From positions 1 to 13,049 of the forward strand of contig BNTV01000124.1 of the NCBI GenBank assembly GCA_025996865.1: a DNA stretch of 13,049 nt, given 5' to 3'. Shown here piece by piece: positions 1 through 8,444 of the stretch (within the stretch, counting starts at the first letter, position 1; every line of letters begins with the position of its first letter). Source of the stretch: Bacteroidia bacterium (GTDB taxonomy: Bacteria > Bacteroidota > Bacteroidia > Bacteroidales > Azobacteroidaceae). Below the pieces are notes generated by a model that had not been told where the DNA came from, searched no databases, and was given only the letters and a program-made list of their open reading frames with translations. The position numbers and the translations under genes were made by a program.

Positions 1-127
1 ACCTTTGGCAAGACGGTATGATGAGTGAAAACGAAACAAAATATACCTACAGGTCTTCCAACTTGATGACGAATTTCCACCAGATAGTGAGCGATTTCGA
101 CTTCAACCTCTTGTTAGGCACATCCAC
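1..127 (+). repeat. 127-bp exact inverted copy of an internal susC segment
   Basis: Read on the plus strand, these bases match the reverse complement of 2348-2474 without a mismatch. They encode part of a SusC barrel (about residues 519-561 of the intact gene) in the opposite orientation. Identity stops at base 128, where susD sequence begins. The match starts at the very first base and is exactly 127 long, a common largest k-mer size in de Bruijn assemblers. The likeliest reading is a contig-end overlap or a chimeric join; a true inversion is possible but less likely. Confidence 0.95.
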
Positions 128-716
128 CGTTCCAGCTATCGCCGGCCTTAAGCGGAGTGGCGTTAGGTTCTTGTGTCTTTTGGAATAATTCTATCGCATG
201 ATCAATTTTTACCAAACAGCCTTCAAAGATGGTTTTTCCATCATCAAATTTCGGTGTGATAGCTGCGCTGAGGGCTTCCGTGTAAGGCATTTCCCCATGC
301 AAATCAGCCAGCATCATAAAGCCTGCTGCATGAATCGCTTCGGCGGCAGCCATATAATGATAAGCTCCTTCGACTTCTGCTTTGTCATATAAATCTTGGT
401 AATTGGCCAAACCCAACACCATGAGTATTTGATGGGTTGTGGTAGCATATCCGGCTACGCCATTCCAGCCGGTGGCTAAACCGTCATTTCCCGTGCGAGC
501 ATTAAATGTTCGCAGTTGCGTAATTAAAGCCGTACGACCGCCAACAGTTCCGGTCGCATACAAATATCCGTGTTGCAGCCAAGGCAAGCGCGTTTCTATG
601 GAAGGAATCGCATTGGACGGGTTGTTGGGATCGACATTGACATCCAAAAAGTCGTTGCATGAATGGAATGCGAATGCTGTCAATAAACATATTGTGAAAT
701 ATATTATCTTTTTCAT
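114..716 (-). CDS. SusD/RagB-like outer-membrane lipoprotein, 3'-truncated
   Basis: This is a SusD-type nutrient-binding lipoprotein, the surface lid that hands ligand to the SusC channel. The ATG at 716 is followed by a basic n-region, a hydrophobic stretch and a lipobox ending FHSC (Cys20), so it should be lipidated and exported. The body resembles the SusD-like_2/RagB helical fold, with a WNGVAGYATTTHQ stretch and a later GDSWNGG motif. It starts 25 bases after the susC stop, so the two genes form an operon. Genuine susD sequence ends near base 128; the last two residues and the TAA at 114-116 come from the inverted susC copy. SusD proteins are usually about 450-600 residues, so more than half is missing. 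The truncation is probably an assembly or amplification artefact, not a natural pseudogene. The family call is confident; the ligand is unknown. Confidence 0.88.
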   Translation of the reverse strand: MKKIIYFTICLLTAFAFHSCNDFLDVNVDPNNPSNAIPSIETRLPWLQHGYLYATGTVGGRTALITQLRTFNARTGNDGLATGWNGVAGYATTTHQILMVLGLANYQDLYDKAEVEGAYHYMAAAEAIHAAGFMMLADLHGEMPYTEALSAAITPKFDDGKTIFEGCLVKIDHAIELFQKTQEPNATPLKAGDSWNGGCA

Positions 717-741
717 GTTCTTTAATATTGTAAGTAGTTTA

Positions 742-3700
742 TTAAAAAGTTAAGTTGATACCGAAAGAAACACCGGCAGTAGCCGGTACGCCACAATAGT
801 CAATACCTACCGAACTTGAACCTGTTACACCTGATCCGGCAGCTGAAGTTTCAGGATCCATACCTTTGTAGTTCGTCAAGAGGAACAAGTTGTTACCTGA
901 AACAGTCAAGTTACCACCTTTAATCACTTTCACTTTATTGAGAAGCGATTGTGGAAGACTGTATGACAGAGAGATAGTACGCAAACGCATCCAGTAAGTA
1001 TCTGTCATGAAGTTAGTCGATTCGCGGGCATAATACGTCTGCCAGTAGGATTGGATGATGTTGCGTCCGGAAGTCGGTACACCTTTGATATTGTAGGTTT
1101 CGTTCGCATTAAAGGTAAATGATTTTTCTTCATAAGTAGGAATGCCTTTCGCATCCGTACCTGTTTTCACCACCCCTTTAGTCGTTAGCGTTTCCCTGTC
1201 CATAGAGCGTTTAGACATACCGGCAGCCGTCATGGCATAATCGGTACCGTTGTAGATGTCGCCTCCTTTACGGAAGTCAAACAAGAAGGACAGGTTCCAG
1301 TTCTTATACTGTAAACTGTTGTTGAAACCACCGGTGAAAGCAGGTTCCCGGTTACCGATTTCGTGTGTAGCTACGTTATCTGAAACAGGCATGCCGTATT
1401 CGTCCAAGATAGTCAGGTCTTTCAACTTTCCTAAATTTTTCAATGCGGCTTCTTTGTCTTGGTCGGTTACATTGTCGGTTACTTTCACTGCATCTATTTC
1501 ATCTTTAGGTTGTGTCCATTTGGATCCGGAGATGGCCATGAAGTTACCGCCGTTGAAAGAAGCGGCTTTTGCATTCCCTACTTGTACGTCTGTAACATAC
1601 AGGATGTCCACGCCTTGTATAAGGTTCTTCACCGTACCCCGGTTGCCTGCGATGTTTAAAGTAGCTTCCCATGTGAAATCATTGGTTTTTACGGGCTGAC
1701 CGGTAAGAGAAACTTCCAAGCCCTTGTTGTAGATGTCACCACCGTTCACCGACAGGAAGATGTACCCCGTCGATTGACCCATACGCGGCGACAGAATTTG
1801 ATTGAACGAATTGTTGGTATAGTAAGTTGTTTCCAAACCCAAACGTCCGTTAAGGAAGCGCAAATCAACACCCAACTCGGTTGATTTTGTCATTTCCGGT
1901 TTCAGGTAAGGATTACCACGTGTCCAACTGTTACCCGAACCAATCAAGCCGCCTAACATATCGCGGGAAGGCCACAAGTAAGTATTGGTCACATAAGGAG
2001 CCGCATCTTTACCTACCTGCGCCCAAGAGGCGCGCAATTTACCAAACGAAAGGATGTCGCTTTTCGGAAGCAGTTCGGTGAATACGAAACTACCGCTTAC
2101 GGAAGGATAGAAATAGGATCTGTTGGCGACAGGCAAGGTGGAAGTCCAATCGTTACGACCTGTTACGGTTAAGTAAAGCAGATGAAGATACGATGCGCGA
2201 AATTCGCCATAAGCGCTTACCATTCGGCGTTGACTATGGTTTTCATCAAATTGACGGTTCGCTTGTACGATATTGTTGAAACTAAAGAAATCATTTTCGA
2301 TAAAGCCAACACCTTTCCTCCGATTAACGTCCGTGTCAATAGCATCTGTGGATGTGCCTAACAAGAGGTTGAAGTCGAAATCGCTCACTATCTGGTGGAA
2401 ATTCGTCATCAAGTTGGAAGACCTGTAGGTATATTTTGTTTCGTTTTCACTCATCATACCGTCTTGCCAAAGGTCTTTTACAGCGCCGCCAGGATAAATT
2501 AAGTTGTAGTTGCTGGTGGTATAAGTGTCCAAACCTGCACGGTAAGATACATTCCACCAATTAGTCAGTTTCACATCCAGGTTTACAGACCCGGTGAAAC
2601 GTTCGGTGTGGTCGGTTAGCTTATTTTTATTGATAGTCCAATAGGGATTTTCCACATCGTCTTTCAATTCTTGCAAGCCTTCAAACATGCGGTATTTCGT
2701 ACCGTCGTCATTCAGGTACTTTTTCATATTTTCATTTCTTGCATAGCTGTAAGTGGTATTCATCGTCCCTGTTCCGCCTGAATCCCAAAGACCGGCAGAG
2801 GTCAGCGTTTTATCTGTATTGGACAGGGTGTAAGCCGCACTGGCCCCAACGGTCAATATGCCGTATTTTTGGTCGCCGTTGAAACGGAAAGCTGTTTTGT
2901 CGTATCCCGTAGAAGGCACAACACCCGTTTGGTCAAAGTGAGAAACCGACAAATACATAGTGCCGTTTTTGTTTCCACTGGCGATGCTGATGTTGTTGTC
3001 ATAGATAGTGGAAGTTTGGAAAAAGTCGCCAATGTTATTATACATATTATCTCCATCTGAAAAAGGTGCGCCCCAGGACTGTGTAGTATAGTCGTTCAAA
3101 GTGCCGTCAACGGTGTAATAACCCCGTTTGTATTTGTTTTGTTGTTCCGGAAGACGGTTTACCCAGCTACTGGTGATTTTAGAGCTGAAGTTTATATCTG
3201 TCTTGCCTTCTTTTCCTTTTTTCGTAGTAATGATGATCACACCGGCAGCAGCGCGCGAACCGTACAAAGCAGCGGCGGCAGGCCCTTTCAATACCGACAT
3301 GTTTTCAATGTCTTCCGGGTTGATGTCCATGATACGGTTACTGTTGGTGGTAGCGACACTGCCCAAACCGTCGAAGGCAGAGTTTCCATTGACGGAAGTG
3401 GAGTTGTCGTAAATCACACCGTCCACAACAAACACCGGTTGGTTGTCGCGTTCCAATGAAGTCCCTCCGCGCAAAATAATCTGGGCGCCCGAACCTGCAG
3501 CGCCGCCGGCTTGGGTAATATTAACCCCCGCGATTTTACCGGCTAAGGAGTTGATTGGGTTGGAAGTCTTGTTCTTTAAGATTTCTTCGCTATTGATATC
3601 CTGTACCGAATACCCCAAAGCCTTCTTGTCTTTTTTGATACCCATAGCAGTCACCACCACTTCGTCCAATACATTGGCGTTCGTTTCCATTGTGACATTG

Positions 3701-4029
3701 ATCGGCGTTTTGTTGGCCGTTACCGTAACAGGTTTATAACCAATGTACGAAAATCGCAGCACCTGATTATCGCCCTGTACCTGAATCGAATATTGTCCGT
3801 TTACATCGGTTGCAACTCCTCTCATAGTACCTTCTACACTTACGCTTACCCCAATTAACGGTTCACCCTGAACGTCCACTACAGTTCCGGTTACCGTTTT
3901 CCCCGTTTGTTGTACAACCGCCGGTTCGCCCGAAGTATCCCCATTGGCCGATACATAACTGCCCGGATAACACAATAGAAATCCGGTCACAAACATGCTC
4001 AAAAGCTTCTTCCTTTTTCGTGTCTTCAT
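742..4029 (-). CDS. SusC/RagA-like TonB-linked outer-membrane transporter
   Basis: This 1095-residue protein is a complete SusC-type channel that imports bound ligand across the outer membrane using TonB energy. Residues 1-28 form a signal peptide (basic start, then MFVTGFLLC, ending VSA). Residues ~45-118 are a carboxypeptidase-regulatory-like beta-sandwich. LDEVVVTAMG at 121-130 is the typical TonB-box region. The plug runs from ~135 to 275, with the SusC signature around LRGGTSLERDNQPVFVVDG and the VLKGPAAAALYGSRAAAG loop. The rest is a 22-strand-type barrel ending in aromatic Phe (GINLTF), as expected for BAM-assembled barrels. Length is normal. The ATG at 4029 directly precedes the signal peptide. 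The gene leads the susCD operon and has its own promoter. Substrate cannot be read from sequence; the neighbouring amidase and serine hydrolase suggest a peptidoglycan-type or similar glycan. Confidence 0.96.
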   Translation of the reverse strand: MKTRKRKKLLSMFVTGFLLCYPGSYVSANGDTSGEPAVVQQTGKTVTGTVVDVQGEPLIGVSVSVEGTMRGVATDVNGQYSIQVQGDNQVLRFSYIGYKPVTVTANKTPINVTMETNANVLDEVVVTAMGIKKDKKALGYSVQDINSEEILKNKTSNPINSLAGKIAGVNITQAGGAAGSGAQIILRGGTSLERDNQPVFVVDGVIYDNSTSVNGNSAFDGLGSVATTNSNRIMDINPEDIENMSVLKGPAAAALYGSRAAAGVIIITTKKGKEGKTDINFSSKITSSWVNRLPEQQNKYKRGYYTVDGTLNDYTTQSWGAPFSDGDNMYNNIGDFFQTSTIYDNNISIASGNKNGTMYLSVSHFDQTGVVPSTGYDKTAFRFNGDQKYGILTVGASAAYTLSNTDKTLTSAGLWDSGGTGTMNTTYSYARNENMKKYLNDDGTKYRMFEGLQELKDDVENPYWTINKNKLTDHTERFTGSVNLDVKLTNWWNVSYRAGLDTYTTSNYNLIYPGGAVKDLWQDGMMSENETKYTYRSSNLMTNFHQIVSDFDFNLLLGTSTDAIDTDVNRRKGVGFIENDFFSFNNIVQANRQFDENHSQRRMVSAYGEFRASYLHLLYLTVTGRNDWTSTLPVANRSYFYPSVSGSFVFTELLPKSDILSFGKLRASWAQVGKDAAPYVTNTYLWPSRDMLGGLIGSGNSWTRGNPYLKPEMTKSTELGVDLRFLNGRLGLETTYYTNNSFNQILSPRMGQSTGYIFLSVNGGDIYNKGLEVSLTGQPVKTNDFTWEATLNIAGNRGTVKNLIQGVDILYVTDVQVGNAKAASFNGGNFMAISGSKWTQPKDEIDAVKVTDNVTDQDKEAALKNLGKLKDLTILDEYGMPVSDNVATHEIGNREPAFTGGFNNSLQYKNWNLSFLFDFRKGGDIYNGTDYAMTAAGMSKRSMDRETLTTKGVVKTGTDAKGIPTYEEKSFTFNANETYNIKGVPTSGRNIIQSYWQTYYARESTNFMTDTYWMRLRTISLSYSLPQSLLNKVKVIKGGNLTVSGNNLFLLTNYKGMDPETSAAGSGVTGSSSVGIDYCGVPATAGVSFGINLTF
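2348..2474 (-). repeat. Internal partner of the 127-bp inverted repeat
   Basis: This is the native copy, in frame inside the intact susC gene. Its reverse complement reappears at 1-127. Nothing in it looks like a recombinase site or an inverted-repeat boundary; it is ordinary coding sequence. Confidence 0.95.
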
Positions 4030-4097
4030 ACCTGAAATTTTTTTTAATTATACATGTAATCTAATAATATAGTAAGATGTATTATAGATTCAGTTAA

Positions 4098-4129
4098 CAA
4101 AATTAAATATAATATTTAAGAGAAACAAA
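4098..4129 (-). promoter_or_regulatory. Bacteroidetes-type promoter of susC
   Basis: On the minus strand a TTTG (-33; plus 4126-4129) is followed by exactly 20 bases and then TAATTTTG, a perfect TAnnTTTG -7 element (plus 4098-4105). Transcription should start near 4090, giving a leader of about 60 bases. The element is flanked downstream by GTTAACT and TATAATACAT, which recur at the amidase promoter. Confidence 0.75.
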
Positions 4130-4178
4130 TTATGGAACGAAAATTTATTAAAATAGTACAAATTCTATCTTAATGTTA

Positions 4179-7100
4179 TTAATCAGCCATAAACCTCAAA
4201 ATATTCTCCATTAACCGGTGGCGGGCATTTTCCTCCTGCACGGTTTCGAACGGGAAACCGAGGATGCAGGTTTTGTAATCACCGGAATAGGCAACGCCTG
4301 CGCTCAGGTTATTTTCGCTGTACCGGAAAACAGTGTGGCTTCCTTCTTCTGCCGGTTCGAGCGCATCGGGCGATTCGACGGCATAAAAATCGGGATTGAG
4401 CTGATGGTAAAACTGATAGTTTCCGGTAAACTGTTCATAAGGAGAAATCACACTTTTCACTTTTCCCGTGACGGCAGCATGTCCGGTTCTCCATTTGTAT
4501 TTCAGTACTTCTTGCGCAAACTGTTTGTCGGAATCCTTTACGAAATGCGTATCCCACAAGTCGGTAGCGACAAATGCCCCGCTGATGAAAATGTTCCCGC
4601 CCTGCCGGCAATAGTCCGTGATTTTTGCCTGCAACTCGTCGGGAAAAGTTTTAAACTTCGGAGGGAAAGCGCCGCGTCCGACGACGGTTTGTTTTTGTTT
4701 CCCGAGAATCAAATCCGTCAGTTTGTAACGGTTCAGCGCAACTTGTCCCGACATGGCGGCTTCCGCCGAGGCCGAAACGAATGAATAACCTGCTTTCACA
4801 ATGGATTTTCCGTGGATATACGGATAATCAAAGGTATTGCCGGCAATGAGGGAAGTTTCGTAATTGGCGTTGCTGGAGCCGAATCCGGAGGCATCGTCGT
4901 CCATCCAGGGTATTCCACGACGGTACTCAAACTGGCTGCCGATGAAATTGTATTGCACTTTATCGGGAACGCCATGGTCGAGAAAATCCAGAAATCCGGC
5001 GATACTGTCTTTGCCGGCAAAGCTATCGGGCGCGGAAATCCGGTTGAATCCATTGACAACCAACACCATACCCTTTTCATTGCTTGTGCTGCAAACCGAC
5101 AATATTTCCGACGGGAAACTCTCGCCACCCTCATTGATCGCTGTTATCTTGAAACGGTAAATTTTGTCTTTCTCTACGACTATATCGGTGTTCGGATTCC
5201 GAACCCGCAAGCCGTTGTCGAAATCATTGTCGCCGATAGCGGTATAGACGATGTAAGCGGTCGGCACAGCGGTCGGCTCTAAGGAATCGTTTACCGCCTG
5301 CCATTCCAGATGCACCTGTGTATCTCCGGCGAATTGAGCGCTAAACGCTTTCACCGGCAAGGGCGTTACCGTATAACCGGATTTGTACTGATGAGCGATG
5401 AATTTCAGGAAACCCTTGTAAATAGAGCGGCTTACGGAGAATTGGAAAGCCGGGTCCAATCCATAACGCATGTCGGCTAAATTCTGGTGGGAAAGCAATT
5501 CCAACAACATGGCCGGCGCTTCCGGCAAACGGGCTTCGCTGTACGAACGGTTCCAGATATGCCTGCGCGTCCAGTTGGGTTCGGATTGGGTACGGATGTC
5601 CCGTACAATTTCGTCCATGATGCTTGACGTCAAATCCCGCGAAAGGATGCGTGGTTTATTATTGGCAAATTTTTCGTCGTGGTAATGCGTCATGCAAATG
5701 CCTAAAGTTCCGATAATGGAATCGTTGGAAGTCGTACCCGCATCGGTGTGGAAAGCCAGCACCGCGTCGATGGGAATATGCAGTCCGTTGCCTTTCGGAA
5801 TATTGGAAGAACCGCCGGTCAGGTAATTCACCCATAATCCGCGACTTTGGTAATCGTCGGTATAGTCGTTTTCGTTTTTCGTCCAACTGTAAACGCTGTC
5901 CGGAGCGCCGGCCCATTGCAACCAGTAGCGGGCGCCTTCGGTATAACGGGGATATCCGCTGATTTCGGGATGTTCGCCCCGCGCGATATTGCCCATGCCT
6001 CCACCGATTTTTACGGCGTCGGCAGTGATAACGCGGCCTTTGTCCTTGCTGAGATTGGACAAAACGATTTTGCCTTGCTCATTCACGCCTTCGTTAAAGT
6101 CGAAATAACCCAGAAAAATCCAGGTGCCGCCACCCATTGTCTGGTTGATGCTGAATTCGGTTTTCCCGCCGGTATGGTAAACGGTGTAACGGGCGTCTTT
6201 GGCGCTGTTTTTCAAGGTGGTATAAGAAATATAAACCGCATATTTCCCTTTTTCAGGGATATCGGGCAACCATGTACAGGCGCTTTCCTGTCCTTTCCGG
6301 ATGGTTTTCACCTGTCGGTAAGTACCTTGTTTGAAAGGATTTTCCTGATATGAATAAACTTCTTTCAAGTGGGCGAATCCGGCGCTGTCGCCTGTAGTCC
6401 AGCGTTCGTTTCCGGACAATTCGCGATAGACGGAATTGCCGGATGCTTTGTCATTGTCGATGATGATTTCGTGCCGTTGCGTATCCCGTTCGCGGGGCAG
6501 AAGCACCGTAGCGCCGGCATTTTCGAGCATGGGAACCAGATAAGGCAGGACATAGCTTTGGGTGTATAAATCTTCTACCGTCTGGAAAATGCGGGCGCGT
6601 TGCCATTCCCAGCGCGAGAGTTTCCGCTCGTAATACCATCCATGGCTTTGCCACATAGCGATGTGCCTGTTTTGTAATCCTTTACCGATTTGAAAAGGCA
6701 AGGAAAGATTTTTTTTCAAAGAAACATCCGTTTTACCCGTAAAACGTTCCTTGCGAACAAACGGAATGTAATCTTCGATTTTGTAACCGTCGGAGTAAAG
6801 TTCGATAGCGTATGATTTTAAGTTATCCGGAAGCATTGTTTTGATATGGCGGTAAATACCGTCGGTCATCGCCTTGTCGAAAGCGCCGTAAGAAAGGTTT
6901 TCTTTGGCGAACAGTTGGATTTTCTTTTTTTGAATACTTACCGAATCAATTGTAATGGAATTAACAAAAGTTTGTTGCCGGACAAGCTTTGTCAGATAAC
7001 TGCCGATTCCGGCTTTTGTTTCCAAGGGGAGTGATGCCTGCGCAGAAAGCAAGCAATGTCCTGTGATAAAAAAGAAAGATAAAAATAAAAACCTTTTCAT
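4179..7100 (-). CDS. Secreted amidase_3-like hydrolase with golvesin-type and FnIII-like domains
   Basis: This 973-residue exported protein has a signal peptide at 1-~20 (LFLSFFFITG, then LLSAQA). Residues ~145-210 and ~440-570 together resemble an N-acetylmuramoyl-L-alanine amidase (amidase_3) fold. SHGW (His153), the helix with Glu176, AFHTDAG (His451) and PAMLLELLSHQN (Glu534) sit where that family keeps its zinc ligands and catalytic Glu. Between the halves, ~232-366 looks like a golvesin/xanthan-lyase C-terminal-type beta domain (CTWLPDIPEKGKYAVYISY, SINQTMGGGTWIFLG, ITADAVKIGG). Residues ~578-670 resemble fibronectin type III. Residues ~677-973 form an alpha/beta tail, possibly flavodoxin- or glutamine-amidotransferase-like. 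Relatives are often labelled 'xanthan lyase', but no lyase domain is visible. It lies upstream of susC, in the same direction, under a sister promoter. Wall amide cleavage is the best guess; the domain assignment is from motifs only. Confidence 0.8.
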   Translation of the reverse strand: MKRFLFLSFFFITGHCLLSAQASLPLETKAGIGSYLTKLVRQQTFVNSITIDSVSIQKKKIQLFAKENLSYGAFDKAMTDGIYRHIKTMLPDNLKSYAIELYSDGYKIEDYIPFVRKERFTGKTDVSLKKNLSLPFQIGKGLQNRHIAMWQSHGWYYERKLSRWEWQRARIFQTVEDLYTQSYVLPYLVPMLENAGATVLLPRERDTQRHEIIIDNDKASGNSVYRELSGNERWTTGDSAGFAHLKEVYSYQENPFKQGTYRQVKTIRKGQESACTWLPDIPEKGKYAVYISYTTLKNSAKDARYTVYHTGGKTEFSINQTMGGGTWIFLGYFDFNEGVNEQGKIVLSNLSKDKGRVITADAVKIGGGMGNIARGEHPEISGYPRYTEGARYWLQWAGAPDSVYSWTKNENDYTDDYQSRGLWVNYLTGGSSNIPKGNGLHIPIDAVLAFHTDAGTTSNDSIIGTLGICMTHYHDEKFANNKPRILSRDLTSSIMDEIVRDIRTQSEPNWTRRHIWNRSYSEARLPEAPAMLLELLSHQNLADMRYGLDPAFQFSVSRSIYKGFLKFIAHQYKSGYTVTPLPVKAFSAQFAGDTQVHLEWQAVNDSLEPTAVPTAYIVYTAIGDNDFDNGLRVRNPNTDIVVEKDKIYRFKITAINEGGESFPSEILSVCSTSNEKGMVLVVNGFNRISAPDSFAGKDSIAGFLDFLDHGVPDKVQYNFIGSQFEYRRGIPWMDDDASGFGSSNANYETSLIAGNTFDYPYIHGKSIVKAGYSFVSASAEAAMSGQVALNRYKLTDLILGKQKQTVVGRGAFPPKFKTFPDELQAKITDYCRQGGNIFISGAFVATDLWDTHFVKDSDKQFAQEVLKYKWRTGHAAVTGKVKSVISPYEQFTGNYQFYHQLNPDFYAVESPDALEPAEEGSHTVFRYSENNLSAGVAYSGDYKTCILGFPFETVQEENARHRLMENILRFMAD

Positions 7101-7160
7101 GTGATTAATTTGTCGTAAATAATTTGTAAACTTGTATTATGTATTATAAATTTGAGTTAA

Positions 7161-7192
7161 CAAAAATAAAAATAATAACTAAGAAATACAAA
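7161..7192 (-). promoter_or_regulatory. Bacteroidetes-type promoter of the amidase gene
   Basis: On the minus strand, TTTG (plus 7189-7192) lies exactly 20 bases before TATTTTTG (plus 7161-7168), a perfect TAnnTTTG. Of the 20 spacer bases, 15 match the susC promoter, and the following GTTAACT and TATAATACAT blocks are also shared. Transcription probably starts near 7154, giving a leader of about 53 bases. Confidence 0.75.
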
Positions 7193-7268
7193 TATATTGT
7201 TGAAGTCATCTAAATTTTTTTTACTTTTACCGAAAAAATCATTCAAGCAGTGTTAATTGATATTACAG

Positions 7269-8444
7269 ATGAAAACAATTGTATCTTTTTTATTTTTCAT
7301 TTCGGTTGTCTGTCAGATAGTTGCGCAACCTTTGGAACGGATTGTTCCCGAACAGGCAGGAATGGATTCCCGCCGTTTGCATTACGCCGATGAAGCGATT
7401 ATGCGGGCGATTGCCGATAAAGAAATTCCGGGCGCCGTGCTGGCAGTCGTGCATCAGGGTAAAATGGCTTATTTGAAAGCCTACGGTAACAAACAGGTTT
7501 ATCCTTCGGTGATTCCGATGGATGTGAATACGGTATTTGATATGGCTTCGGTCAGCAAGTCCATGTCCACAGCGGTTTCCGCTATGATTTTGGTTGAACG
7601 GGGACAGTTGCGCCCGACAGACAAGGTAAGTCTGTACATCCCTGAATTTCAAGGAAATATCCGAGTAATTGATTTAATGACGCATACTTCGGGACTTCCG
7701 CCTTATGCGCCGGTCGATTCTCTGAAAAAACGTTACGGCTCACCCAACCGCGATGGCGTAATCGAATACATCGCTACTTGCAAACGGGATTTTGAACCGG
7801 GAAAGGATTTTCAATACAGTTGCCTCAATTTCATTACCTTACAACGAATTATTGAAACCATCAGCGGGCAAAACCTGAAAGAATTTGCCAAAACCCATAT
7901 TTTTGATGTGCTGGGCATGAAACATACAGCTTATCAACCGGAAGGCGAAACGCTCAAACGGGTAGCGCCAACTGAAAAACAACCGGACGGCAGCGTCTTG
8001 CACGGTGTGGTGCACGACCCTCTGGCGCGGGTGATGAACGGGGGTATTTCCGGCAATGCCGGCGTATTTTCCGATGCCGACGATTTGGCAATTCTGGCGT
8101 CTGCCTTGTTGAACGGCGGCGCTTACAACGGTAAACGCATCCTGAGTCCGCAGGGCGTGAAGGTGATGACTACTGTTCCCGAAACACTGAAACTGTTTGG
8201 CCGTTCGCCGGGTTGGGATTTATATTCGGATTATGCATCCAATAAAGGCGATTTGTTAAGCCCGAACACTTACGGACATACGGGCTATACCGGCACTTCG
8301 ATGGTAATTGACCCGGACAATGATATAGCTGTTATTTTGCTGACCAACCGGGTGCATCCCGACGATGCAGGCAGTGGGATACGGCTTCGGGCGGTAGTCG
8401 CTAATGCCGTGGCGGCTTCGATAGGGACGTATGTGATTGAATGA
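7269..8444 (+). CDS. Secreted serine hydrolase, beta-lactamase/penicillin-binding fold
   Basis: This 391-residue protein belongs to the class C beta-lactamase / DD-peptidase / esterase superfamily. I take the ATG at 7269 as the start, because it opens directly onto a signal peptide (MKTIVSFLFFISVVCQIVAQ, cleavage near A19/Q20). An in-frame TTG at 7257 would only add four residues. The catalytic SxxK is S94-V-S-K97. The second motif is Y183-S-C where YxN or YSD is usual, and the third is H337-T-G in the KTG position. THTSGLP and GGISGNAGVFS are family landmarks, and length is normal. It is divergent from the amidase gene across a 168-bp spacer. Likely periplasmic or surface; it may trim muropeptide stems or act as an esterase, and true beta-lactamase activity is not implied. 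The last few codons abut the decayed ATPase gene on the other strand. Confidence 0.92.
   Translation: MKTIVSFLFFISVVCQIVAQPLERIVPEQAGMDSRRLHYADEAIMRAIADKEIPGAVLAVVHQGKMAYLKAYGNKQVYPSVIPMDVNTVFDMASVSKSMSTAVSAMILVERGQLRPTDKVSLYIPEFQGNIRVIDLMTHTSGLPPYAPVDSLKKRYGSPNRDGVIEYIATCKRDFEPGKDFQYSCLNFITLQRIIETISGQNLKEFAKTHIFDVLGMKHTAYQPEGETLKRVAPTEKQPDGSVLHGVVHDPLARVMNGGISGNAGVFSDADDLAILASALLNGGAYNGKRILSPQGVKVMTTVPETLKLFGRSPGWDLYSDYASNKGDLLSPNTYGHTGYTGTSMVIDPDNDIAVILLTNRVHPDDAGSGIRLRAVVANAVAASIGTYVIE

Noticed and set aside
1..2474. Site-specific SusC/SusD shufflon inversion
   Set aside because: No recombinase gene or short inverted crossover sites are visible, and the join falls in mid-coding sequence of unrelated genes; an artefact fits better.
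4179..7100. Polysaccharide (xanthan) lyase
   Set aside because: No alpha/alpha-barrel lyase region is visible; only the golvesin-type beta domain resembles proteins carrying that label.
7198..7229. Promoter for the serine hydrolase (TACTTTTA at 7222-7229)
   Set aside because: It misses the final G of TAnnTTTG and lacks a clear TTTG at -33; too weak to list.
7257..7268. Upstream TTG start for the serine hydrolase
   Set aside because: It would add four residues ahead of a textbook signal peptide that begins at the ATG at 7269.
8256..8436. C-terminal extension of the decayed ATPase frame
   Set aside because: This part is the antisense of the serine hydrolase and loses all family resemblance; it is accidental read-through.
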